Of a stretch of DNA of 64,000 bases, positions 37,293-45,798 are shown one piece after another (the stretch's first letter is position 1; each line of letters starts with the position of its first letter). The stretch is from Thraustochytrium sp. TN22 (Eukaryota; Sar; Bigyra; Thraustochytrida; Thraustochytriidae), in assembly GCA_013306675.1 (NCBI GenBank), contig JABLUY010000014.1:226777-290776 (forward strand), read 5' to 3'. Position numbers and translations under genes: made by a program. Under the pieces are notes generated by a model. That model searched no databases. It saw only the letters and a list, made by a program, of their open reading frames with translations, and was not told where the DNA came from.

Positions 37293-40200
37293 CTATACAG
37301 AAAATGCTCCGTAGGTGTTGTCAACACCGTCGATGTGGTCAAGGCCGCCGTCATCTCCGTCAGAGCCTAGCAGAGTGCGCTGGAGGATGTGGTCGACCTC
37401 GCCGAATACCTTGGAGCCCTTGATGAGTACGTGCTGGCAGCCCGCGCTCATCATCTGGCGGCGCTCGTCATCGGACTCGTTGCCCGTGAGGCCGACGATG
37501 GCGCCCGTGAAGCCGCCGTCGCGGAGGATCTTGATGGTCTCCGAGCCGCTGTAGTTGTCAGCGCCCATGTCTTGGTCGACGGTGACGAGACTAAAGGAGT
37601 GGCTCTGCTCGAGGATGAGGCCAATCGCCTCCTCGCCTCTCGCGCTCTCCATTACGCGCAGACGACGGCCGAGCTTCTCAAGCGGCCACTTGAGCTTGCG
37701 CAGGCGGCGACTGAGTGTGACGCGAATGATGTCGTCGTCGTCGACGACGAGGACATCGATGGCGCGCGGCAGGTCGACGTCTGTAGCGCCTGGCGACGAG
37801 GCCGCGTTGGCCAGCTCTGTGTGGTCCTGCGTGGCCGCGGCGGCGCTGCCTGGCGCGCAGCCCGCTGCAGGTCTCACCTTGATTTTGGGCTTTGTCGTCG
37901 CGCTGGCGGGCGCCGCGCAAGTCGGCATTCGGATCTCGAAGATCGTGCCTCGTCCCTCGACATCGTTCGACTTGACCTCGACGGAGCCGCCGCAGCCTTT
38001 GGTGATGAAGTCTTTGGCAAAGCTGAGCCCGAGGCCCGTGCCGACGCGGTGCGACCCGGTGGCCAGGCGCTTGTAGGGCTCAAAGACCACGGCGCGCTTC
38101 GCCTCGGGGATGCCGATGCCCGTGTCGCGGACCTGGATGACGGCCTCGGCGCCGTCGAGCACGGCGTCCAGCACAACGACGCCGTCGTCCGAGTTGTACT
38201 TAAAGGCGTTACTGATGAGGTTGGTGATGGCCTGGTAGAGGTGCGCGGCGGAGCCGAGGATGTAGCTGTCGACGGCGTCCTCGCGGAGGCGCGGACGGAA
38301 GGAGATGGAGTCGGTGCCTCGATTGCGGTCCCGGCTCTGCGCGTACGAGACGGCGTCGTCAAGCACGATCTTGAGCGGGACGGCGGAGCGCACGTAGGTG
38401 TACTCCTGGGCTTCGATCTTTTGCATGAGCAGGCAATCGTCAAAGAGCTGGCCCATGCGGTTGTGGATGCGCAGGATCTGCTGCATGTCGTCGTGCATGG
38501 CGCTGCCCTGCAGTTCGTCGCAGAGGTCCTCCACCAGCGTGGCAGCGCCAAAGAAGAAGTTGCGGTACTCGTGCGCCACGTACTGCAGAACGCGGCGGAT
38601 GTGCGAGGAGTCCGCCATGGCCCGGGCAAGCGAGCTGCTGCCCTGCACGAGCTTGAGGCGCAGCTCCTCGCGCAGCTGGACCTCGGCGCCGATGTCCTGC
38701 GCGCTCACAAAGCACTGGCCGCTGCGCAGCTTGGTGACGCAGCACTTGTACCAGGCCACGCTGTGCTCGCCCTTGCGCACCTGCTTCATGCGCAGCTCGA
38801 TGGAGTGGGTCGTGTCCGGCTCGGCCTGCATCGCGCGGAGCAGCACGTCCTCGACGCCGGCGCGGTCGTTGCTGGCCACAACACTCAGCAGCGCCTCGAG
38901 TGTGCTGAAGCCGTCCTCGCTCGGCACCTGCTGGAAGAGGCGGCGGCAGGACTTGCTCACCATGCTGATGGGCAGCTGCGGAAGAGGTGTGCCCGCGTTG
39001 ATTCTGGCAGCGCCCCGCGCCCCGCCGACCGAGGGCGCGGCGTCGGCGCCGAACATGAAGATGAGCGAGGGTGTGGCCTCGAGCATGCTGTTGAGTCTGG
39101 TCAGCAGCGTGTGCTCCTCGGTAATGTCCGTGAGGACGAGCGTGTAGAACTCGGGAGCCTCGGTCACCTCCACGTGCGCGTAAACGGGATTCCCGTGCTT
39201 GGAGAGAGCGCGAAAGGCGCGCCGGCTCGCGTTCTTCTTCGTCGGATCCATCACAGCGGGCGACCCGGGCGCGGGCGCGGCGTCGTCGCCCTCCGGATGC
39301 GCCGACTCTGTGATCATGAGGAGGTTTTGGATGCCGAAGCCTGCAAGGTTCTTGAAGTCGGGGCCGAGGATGGAGAGGGGCTTGTCGATGACGTCCCGCA
39401 TGCGGTAGCCAAGCGTCGTGAGCCCATGGTGGTTGATGAACCTGATGTTGAGGTCCTTCTCCACAACAATGACGCTGCTGGACACGTTGCGCATGATGGC
39501 CGAGAGCTGGTTGCTCATGGCGACCTCCTTGGTCACGTCAAAGAGCGCCAGTGTGTAGCCGTTGTCGTTCTCCGTGATGCGGTACTGCACGAGCAGCTCG
39601 CTGCCGTCCAGTGCCTGCATGCGCAAGATCTGGTCGCCTTCGTGGCCTGGATCCGACTTGCTGCTGTCGTCCGACCGGCTCTTGCTGCCCGAGCCGCGGC
39701 CGAAGGCCGTGAAGAGCTGGCTGGAGGAGAACTGCGAGACGCTGGCCGACGAGCTTGCGCAGCTACTCTTCACCTGGTCCGCAGCCCCCGTGCCGCTTTG
39801 CTCCTGATCATCCGCGCATGCGGCGGCGGTCCGAAGCAAATCTTCGACCGCGCCGTCCACGCCGCGTGCGTTGCGCAGCGAAATGAGCGCACGCATGTCG
39901 AGGCCATGCAGTTTGCCTTGGTGGCAGCGGAAGGCGACCTCCGCGGCGTGGTTGGCATAGTCCACGCGCAAATTCCGGTCCAGCACCAGGACGGGAGCGT
40001 TCATCGACGCGAGGCGCGAGGCGCGGTCGCGCTGCTCGAACGTCTCTGTCACGTCCGTGAAGCAGGCGGTGAAGCCGTTCTCGCCGTCGCGCGTGACGGA
40101 GAGGAAGAGCTTCAGCGGCGAGCCGTCCTTGCGCACGCCCGTCACCAGGCGCGGGCGCGCGTTGATGATCCTGCCGTGACCGGTCTTCAAGAAGCGGCTG

Positions 40201-41750
40201 ACGATCTCGTTGTGTTCTTCGCGCAGCGGGGATGGCATGAGAACGCTGACGTTCTGGCCGAGGAGCTCGCCCGGCTCGTAGCCGAAGACCTGCGAGCCGT
40301 GCGGGTTCACGTAGGTGATCTTCATGGTCTCGTCGGCGCGCACCACGGGCGAGGCCATGGCGTTCAGAATTTCTGAGGTCCGCTGCGCCAGCTGCATCTC
40401 GCGCGTCACGTTGGTGAAGACGGCGCAGAAGCCATCGCCGTCCGGATCCGTGGTCACCGTCAGGTACAGCTTGAGCGTCGACCCATCCTTAGCCTTACCG
40501 TCCACCAGACGCGGCTTCTGGCCGATGATGCGGCCCTGGCCGGACTCACGGTACCTGTGCACGTAGCGATCGTGCGCCTGACTGTCGCGTGCGGTCATGA
40601 GGATGTTCACGGACTGGCCCAGAATCTCCTCCTCCGCGTACCCAAAGGTCTCCACCGCGTTCGCGTTGACGAAGGTGATGCGCATCTTGCTGTCCACGCG
40701 CACCACGGGCGCGCCCACCGACGTCAGGATGCGTTGCGTGTGCCGCTCCAGTTGATGCTCGCGGGTTGAGTCGACGAAGACCGCGCAGAAGCCCTCCACC
40801 GTGGCGTGGCGGTTCACCGTCAGCAACAGGCGCAGCTCAGTGCCGTCCTTGCGCAAGCCCACGATGGGCCGCGGGCTGCGTCCGATCACGCGTGGATTGC
40901 CGGACGTCCTGAACCGGTTCACGTAGGCGTCATGGTGCTCGCGGTCCGCACCGGACATGAGCACATTGACTTTTTGGCCGATCAGCTCGCCCGGCGCGTA
41001 GCCGAAGATTGACTCGGCGCACGGATTTGCGTACGTGATGACCATGTCGCTCGTTGACGTGATGACCGGGTTCGGCATTGACGCCAGCAGCTGCTCCATG
41101 CTTTCGGACCGCGCCAGCGACTCCCTGCGCTCCATCTTCGGCAAGGGCTCCACGAGGACGGCCGAGACCACGCCCGGCTCGTCTTCGCTGCGCATGAGAC
41201 GAAGCGTCATGGCCACGCCGGTCACCGACGACAGCGCAACCTCCAGCTCTTCCGCGACTGGGTTTGGCCTCGTACGGCCAAGGTCGCACTCTGCGCCCGC
41301 GGCCGCATTCTTGGTGTTGCTGGGCTGCCTGGGGCAGTCCGTGCTGTTAATCTTCTTGGTCTCCTCCGTGTTGCTCTCCGGCTCGATTGACTGCGGCACG
41401 GGCGGGCTGACGCCCAGCCACGCCACCAGCCGCTTCAGCGGCGCATGCTCCACGACGGCCACCTTCTCAAGCGGCGCGCCAAGGCTGTACGGCTTGCCCA
41501 GCAGCCGCTCCGCCTTGGCATTGCCGGCTTCGATCAGGAGTCCGGTCACGTTGTTCGTGGCGTCCACCGTCTTCTGCTGCCGGAGGCGAAGCACTCCGAT
41601 CGGCAGCGCATCCATCGCCCTGCGCCATGTCGACCTGCTATCGGTCTCACCTGCCAGCATCATCTGTCTCTCTTCCCCGACCCTGCTTTCGGCTTTGTCG
41701 ACTGTGGCAGCAGCCCGGCCAAGCCTTGAGCAGGCCTGTGGTGTTTTCAT
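37293..41750 (-). CDS. Multi-PAS hybrid histidine kinase with receiver domain
   Basis: A 1485-residue sensor kinase of eukaryotic type. About six PAS-like domains occupy residues 215-1000; three in tandem (about 217-585) are close copies resembling the FixL PAS (FGYEPGELLGQNVSVLMPSP, and GRIINARPRLV). Then come the phospho-acceptor H1060 in VAHEYRNFF, the ATP-binding N box NLISNAFKYN, VRDTGIGIPEAKR and GTGLGLSFAKDF, and a C-terminal receiver (about 1330-1455) with VLVVDDDDI, phospho-Asp 1392 (VDQDM), LTGN and the conserved Lys in LIKGS. All catalytic residues are present. In the FixL-type PAS copies the position of the haem-binding His is Arg, so haem sensing is doubtful; the ligand is unknown. 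The ATG at 41750 is chosen; the frame opens 76 codons earlier only from TTG. It lies between kinase paralogues K3 and K4. Confidence 0.92.
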   Translation of the reverse strand: MKTPQACSRLGRAAATVDKAESRVGEERQMMLAGETDSRSTWRRAMDALPIGVLRLRQQKTVDATNNVTGLLIEAGNAKAERLLGKPYSLGAPLEKVAVVEHAPLKRLVAWLGVSPPVPQSIEPESNTEETKKINSTDCPRQPSNTKNAAAGAECDLGRTRPNPVAEELEVALSSVTGVAMTLRLMRSEDEPGVVSAVLVEPLPKMERRESLARSESMEQLLASMPNPVITSTSDMVITYANPCAESIFGYAPGELIGQKVNVLMSGADREHHDAYVNRFRTSGNPRVIGRSPRPIVGLRKDGTELRLLLTVNRHATVEGFCAVFVDSTREHQLERHTQRILTSVGAPVVRVDSKMRITFVNANAVETFGYAEEEILGQSVNILMTARDSQAHDRYVHRYRESGQGRIIGQKPRLVDGKAKDGSTLKLYLTVTTDPDGDGFCAVFTNVTREMQLAQRTSEILNAMASPVVRADETMKITYVNPHGSQVFGYEPGELLGQNVSVLMPSPLREEHNEIVSRFLKTGHGRIINARPRLVTGVRKDGSPLKLFLSVTRDGENGFTACFTDVTETFEQRDRASRLASMNAPVLVLDRNLRVDYANHAAEVAFRCHQGKLHGLDMRALISLRNARGVDGAVEDLLRTAAACADDQEQSGTGAADQVKSSCASSSASVSQFSSSQLFTAFGRGSGSKSRSDDSSKSDPGHEGDQILRMQALDGSELLVQYRITENDNGYTLALFDVTKEVAMSNQLSAIMRNVSSSVIVVEKDLNIRFINHHGLTTLGYRMRDVIDKPLSILGPDFKNLAGFGIQNLLMITESAHPEGDDAAPAPGSPAVMDPTKKNASRRAFRALSKHGNPVYAHVEVTEAPEFYTLVLTDITEEHTLLTRLNSMLEATPSLIFMFGADAAPSVGGARGAARINAGTPLPQLPISMVSKSCRRLFQQVPSEDGFSTLEALLSVVASNDRAGVEDVLLRAMQAEPDTTHSIELRMKQVRKGEHSVAWYKCCVTKLRSGQCFVSAQDIGAEVQLREELRLKLVQGSSSLARAMADSSHIRRVLQYVAHEYRNFFFGAATLVEDLCDELQGSAMHDDMQQILRIHNRMGQLFDDCLLMQKIEAQEYTYVRSAVPLKIVLDDAVSYAQSRDRNRGTDSISFRPRLREDAVDSYILGSAAHLYQAITNLISNAFKYNSDDGVVVLDAVLDGAEAVIQVRDTGIGIPEAKRAVVFEPYKRLATGSHRVGTGLGLSFAKDFITKGCGGSVEVKSNDVEGRGTIFEIRMPTCAAPASATTKPKIKVRPAAGCAPGSAAAATQDHTELANAASSPGATDVDLPRAIDVLVVDDDDIIRVTLSRRLRKLKWPLEKLGRRLRVMESARGEEAIGLILEQSHSFSLVTVDQDMGADNYSGSETIKILRDGGFTGAIVGLTGNESDDERRQMMSAGCQHVLIKGSKVFGEVDHILQRTLLGSDGDDGGLDHIDGVDNTYGAFSV

Positions 41751-42091
41751 CGCCCCCCTCCCTCCAGGCCTTCGCTTGCGAGTAGCTTTCAGTGTGGGAC
41801 GAAAGGCACGCAGTTTCACTTCGCTGGGCTCGGCAGTCCGCCCACCAGCAAACCTGGTTCCATTTTTCCGCCCCGAGGGCCTGTGTGACTGTGTACATCG
41901 TTTACCCTCGAATCGATCGCGCAACGGACGGGGCCAGACCACGCAACGGAGGCTCTGATCTTGTCCACCACGGTCCAATCCTCGTCCGAAGAAGTGCAGC
42001 TGTTCCAGTAGTGCCGCAGACGGCTGTTACGCTTGCCTCCAAACCTGCTGCTCGCCCAACGGCCAAGCAAAGACCCGGCACTTCGGCTTTT

Positions 42092-42098
42092 TATAAAA
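42092..42098. promoter_or_regulatory. TATA-like element
   Basis: TTTTTATAAAATG reads as a TATA box on either strand. It lies 340 bp from the histidine-kinase ATG and 500 bp from the K4 ATG. It stands out in GC-rich DNA but its use is unproven. Confidence 0.25.
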
Positions 42099-42470
42099 TG
42101 GGTGCGCCACTGTCGCTGCACACGGACCCGCTACACGCTTCGCCACAAAGCACGCAGCCGCGCGTACTGGTGCCCTGGAGCATTTCTATAGAAGAAGACG
42201 CGCTGTCCGTTCATGTTTGCCTGGAGCCACGCTCGCTGTGGGGAGCAGGGGGAGCAAGCCTAGAAGTCCAGGGACTCCGCACGTGACCCGTCTCAAGCGA
42301 TGAGGCACTAGTAGCTTGCAGCAGCTCTGCCTGCCTCGATCGGAGAAAGCCGCTTGGCTTGGAGGGGGGGATTGGGACGAGCCTGGTCATGCGACCGACC
42401 AGGCGAACTGAGCGCGCGAAGAAGGGGCGACTATGCAATGGCTCTGACTTGGACTTCCGCGCTGGGGTCC

Positions 42471-42518
42471 ACAGACGTAAGCCGAGGCAGACGCACAGAC
42501 GTAAGCCGAGGCAGACGA
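42471..42518 (+). repeat. 24-bp tandem duplication
   Basis: Two units of 24 bp with core ACAGACGTAAGCCGAGGCAG differ only in the last base. They fall in the K4 leader, or would encode SRGRRTDV-like repeats if translation began at 42438. Confidence 0.85.
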
Positions 42519-42602
42519 ATAGACATTCTTGGGCAGCTCCAGCACAGGCTTGGGGAGCAGAGTGAATTGGCTGGAGCAGACGCGAAACGCTGCGCCTCAA
42601 GC

Positions 42603-43985
42603 ATGAGTACTAGTACTTGCGGCGCGCAGCTCAAGCGTCAGGTGGCCGGCGAGGAAAGCTACCAAGCGGATACAGAGCACGTCAACGATGTCGTGCAATC
42701 CAAAGCTGCGACGTCCCCGGCTCAAGAGCGCCACAATGGGGCGTTGGCCACGCAGTCGTCGAGCACCGTGGTCATAATGAGCGGCTCTGGAGCGTACAAA
42801 GTGGCAGACGTGCAAGCGAAGGATCTAGTTACGGCTAGCAAGAGGCTACACAGCGACAAAGACGATGCTGTGTCCAAGCACATCCAATGTCAGGTCCAAG
42901 TGGTGCATCACCTCGCTCGCGGGAGCAGCGGCGACGTCTTCTTGGCACGCTGGGTGCCGGACGAGGCATCATCGACCACCGACCCAGAGACGGGGCGTTC
43001 TCTAGATGAAGATGATGAAAGTCGATTCGACTCGCTCTCGGTCGGTGACGATATGGCCAAGTTCTCGGGAGAACCCAAGGTTGGCCGTGCCCTGGCTGAG
43101 GTGCAGAGTGAACAAGTGCCCGCCCTCTTGGCCTCGGCCTTCCAGGCCGTGCGACCATGCGGCGTCGACGTCAGACAGGACTTTGCACTCAAGGTCGTGG
43201 AGATGACTGACAACGGTCAAGCTAGGGCCGATGTGCAGCTTGCGACGGAGCTGCGCATCTTGCAGGCACTAGCTGGAACGGCAAAGAGGAGCAATTTCGT
43301 CGTCGACTACTTCTTTTCGGCGACAGTCGGAGCTCATGCCTGCATCGGCATGGGCCTCTGCTCCGGTGGAGATCTCTTCACACTACTCAGCCATGAGACG
43401 GTAAAACCCTCTGAAGCCCTCTTTTACGCAGTGGAGATGGCCCTGGGCATCCAACACCTCCATGACCTCAACATCATTCACGGCGACCTAAAGCCAGAGA
43501 ACGTGGCCCTCAGTGAGCACGGTCACGTGCGCATCGTAGACTTCGGCCTTTCCGTGCAGCTTGACCCAGAGGTCGACTGCGGGCCGTCCGGACGCCTGGA
43601 GACGATGACTCAGTCTGGCACGCTTCCTTACTGCGCGCCAGAGATCCTCAACCGCGAACCGCACGGGGTAGAAACGGATTGGTGGAGCTTCGCCGTCATT
43701 GTGCACGAGATGCTCTTTGAGATCCTTCCCTGGTATCGTGAAGACCCGCAAGAGCTGTGCGAGCAAATCTGCTTCTCGCAACTCGAACTACCTTCCAGTC
43801 CACTTGCTGGCTCAAGCAGCTGCTTGCAGTTGCTCTCGGGTATGCTGGCAAAGCAACCGGAGCAGCGTCTCGGCTTCCACAATGGTCTTCAAGAGCTGAG
43901 GGCGCAGCCATTTTTTCGGCGCGTCGACTGGGACAAGGCTCGCGCGCAAAAGTACCGCCCTCCGTTCATTCTGTACACCTCGTAA
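42603..43985 (+). CDS. AGC-like Ser/Thr kinase with HGD motif (K4)
   Basis: A 460-residue kinase, full-length paralogue of K3. It has glycine loop LARGSSGDVFLARW, an acidic/Ser linker of about 75 residues, Lys197 (FALKVVE), HGDLKPEN (H293-G294-D295), an intact DFG (D313-F314-G315), TQSGTLPYCAPE, ETDWWSFAVIVHEMLFE and the C-terminal FFRRVDWDKARAQKYRPPF. The start was chosen at 42603 because the N-termini of K3 and K4 align from this Met (both have a KRQ/RRQ..(A/V)..E.S.Q pattern). An ATG at 42438 is possible but would add only repeat-encoded residues. The HRD-to-HGD change is shared by all four kinases. Activity is likely, but the pathway is unknown. Confidence 0.87.
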   Translation: MSTSTCGAQLKRQVAGEESYQADTEHVNDVVQSKAATSPAQERHNGALATQSSSTVVIMSGSGAYKVADVQAKDLVTASKRLHSDKDDAVSKHIQCQVQVVHHLARGSSGDVFLARWVPDEASSTTDPETGRSLDEDDESRFDSLSVGDDMAKFSGEPKVGRALAEVQSEQVPALLASAFQAVRPCGVDVRQDFALKVVEMTDNGQARADVQLATELRILQALAGTAKRSNFVVDYFFSATVGAHACIGMGLCSGGDLFTLLSHETVKPSEALFYAVEMALGIQHLHDLNIIHGDLKPENVALSEHGHVRIVDFGLSVQLDPEVDCGPSGRLETMTQSGTLPYCAPEILNREPHGVETDWWSFAVIVHEMLFEILPWYREDPQELCEQICFSQLELPSSPLAGSSSCLQLLSGMLAKQPEQRLGFHNGLQELRAQPFFRRVDWDKARAQKYRPPFILYTS

Positions 43986-44832
43986 ACCATCACATGCACA
44001 GTCAAGTTCTTGAGCTCGATGAGGGTCTGGCCAAGAAGGGGAAGACCTTTTAATTGAAAAGGGGGGGGGGGGTTGACTTGCCCGCCTCCTTGGCAAGCTC
44101 GCCTTTTGAAAGACCTGACTTGAATTGTGCGCTGTCCCAATGTACCCTCGCGCGCCCTGTGCGACGCCCTTGCGCTCTCAGCTTGATTTTTGTGGGGCAG
44201 TCGGTACAGCGCGGTCTCTGTCGCCGTGACGGCAACACAAGATTCAAGCTGGGCTTCGGACGTAGCCGAGCTGCTGATGCTAGCCTCGGCTTGCGTCGGT
44301 CTTGGCTGCACTGGAAATGATGGGGCAGCCCGGTGACGGACGTGGGCTCCCATCACGGCCAGCAGCATGATTGCTTGCGGTTTATGTCACCAGTGGCAGG
44401 GCTTGGACTTGGTCCTGGACCCCCGCTGCCACTGAGGACGTCGAAATGGGCTGAGCTGCAATCGCGCGCTCGCAATGCCCAGGCAGACCTGTTTTGCGCC
44501 GTGCACGAGGCTTTATACCTCGAGCGGGCTTTCAGTTGTACAGCGCTGCCGGTCCGTACTTGAGAAAGCTAGCTGTGCCGAGCCCGGTGGAGGGTCTCAC
44601 ATGCTTTGCGCCAACTTGCGCTCAAAGATCTCCCCAGTCAGCTCGGTTCACAGTGCGCTCAAAGATCTCCCCGGCCAGCCAGCTAGGTTCACAGGCTACC
44701 GAGAATGGTAAAAGATGGGTTGCGCGAACGCGAGCCCAGCCGACGCCAGGCCACGTAAGCCTCCGTTGTGCGAGGGGGTTGCAAAAATAAATGTGCGAGA
44801 ACAGGACGAGAACACGATAGAATAGAAGGATG
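43986..44832. other. Convergent 3' region between K4 and the J-PH gene
   Basis: About 850 bp with a run of 12 G at 44061-44072 roughly 75 bp after the K4 stop, a short direct duplication CTCAAAGATCTCCCC (about 44620 and 44655), and an AATAAA at 44786-44791 on the plus strand. No gene was recognised. Confidence 0.6.
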
Positions 44833-45798
44833 TCACAGCAAAGCAAGGGCATCGGCATGGGAGTGCAGGGTCACGCGGTAGAAGGAGGACAACCAGGAGC
44901 GGTTGCGCTGCATGTTAATGAAAACGAGACTGAGACGGCCGCGGAGTTGGTGCGCCTCCTCTGGGTTCCGCGCACGGAACACGAGCGCGCCGTGCGGCCA
45001 CTCCACAAAGACGAGGTCGCCGTCACCCGAGACCGCGACAATGTCGCTCACGTGGAGGTCAGAAACCGTGTCCTCGGTATGACGTAGCGCGCTGGCCGCT
45101 ACCGGGGAGAGAGAGAGGAGCCTGAGGTCGGGTGAGAGCCGGAGAAAGAGCTGCGCCGGGCTTGTCTTCTTCTTGACGCTGCGTGGCCGCTTACGGTCGC
45201 CAGCGCGCTTGCCCTGGTGAGACCTACGTGACAAAGGCAGGCAGAAGCAGCCGGTCACGGCCGGCTCTGAGTGTTGGGGGCCGCCGGTCTCGGCGTTCTG
45301 ATCCGCATCCACCGTTTGTACTGGTATGCCCTCGAGTAGGCTTGCCACCAGCGCCGAGATGTGCCGGTTCCACGACGCAAAGCCGGGGTGGCCCATGAGG
45401 TCATACACGGTGCGCTGCCAGTCGTCTGACAGCACGCGGTACGCCTCCGTGATGGCCACGGTCTGCGGTGCGCTCGCCGCGGCCATGGCCTCCGGCCTGT
45501 GCGCCTTGCGCAGCGCCGCATGGTACGCTGGCTTGATCATGGACCGCGGTACGCCGGGCTTGACGCCAAGCACCGAGTAGTAGTCCTCCCTCGGTTTGCG
45601 CACCACCAGCGCCCTGCTCCGCTCCTGCGGCGCCTCCACCGCGCCTCGCTCCGTCTTCTCCGCCGCCGCCGCCGCCGTCGTCGTCGTCGTCGAAGTCGTC
45701 GTCGTCGTGCTGGTCGGCGAGGTCGGCGAGGTCGTCGAGGTCGTCGTTGTCGACGCGCACAGCGTCGTGCTCGCCGACCGCGACATGTACGGCGCCAT
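44833..45798 (-). CDS. J-domain/PH-like protein with degenerate HPD
   Basis: A 321-residue protein with a Ser/Thr-rich, repeat-encoded N-terminus (1-60), a J domain (about 70-138, starting DYYSVLGVKPG and ending YRVLSDDWQRTVYDLMG), a basic linker, and a C-terminal domain (about 200-310, VSDLHVSDIVAVSGDGDLVF to SLVFINMQRNRSWLSSFY). The same J-plus-C-terminal-domain layout occurs in the WW-J-PH gene at 60 kb, so the two are paralogues. The HPD tripeptide needed to stimulate Hsp70 reads His100-Arg-Pro-Glu, so classical Hsp70 co-chaperone activity is doubtful. Start ATG 45798; an ATG at 45786 is nearly as good. The frame continues far upstream through GC-rich DNA without homology. Confidence 0.78.
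   Translation of the reverse strand: MAPYMSRSASTTLCASTTTTSTTSPTSPTSTTTTTSTTTTTAAAAAEKTERGAVEAPQERSRALVVRKPREDYYSVLGVKPGVPRSMIKPAYHAALRKAHRPEAMAAASAPQTVAITEAYRVLSDDWQRTVYDLMGHPGFASWNRHISALVASLLEGIPVQTVDADQNAETGGPQHSEPAVTGCFCLPLSRRSHQGKRAGDRKRPRSVKKKTSPAQLFLRLSPDLRLLSLSPVAASALRHTEDTVSDLHVSDIVAVSGDGDLVFVEWPHGALVFRARNPEEAHQLRGRLSLVFINMQRNRSWLSSFYRVTLHSHADALALL

Larger units (their letters stand above)
41751..42602. other. Divergent promoter region, histidine kinase and K4
   Basis: About 850 bp. It contains a bidirectional TATA-like sequence at 42092-42098 and a 24-bp direct duplication at 42471-42518. The K4 frame is open in its last part from an ATG at 42438, but comparison with K3 favours a later start. 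Confidence 0.55.

Noticed and set aside
37389-40376. 995-codon frame antisense to the histidine kinase
   Set aside because: It is a shadow of the strong codon bias of the real gene; its Val/Ala/His/Arg-rich product has no recognisable domain.
37293-41750. Bacterial contamination suggested by a histidine kinase
   Set aside because: Flanking genes are eukaryotic, base composition is continuous, and hybrid histidine kinases are common in protists and fungi.
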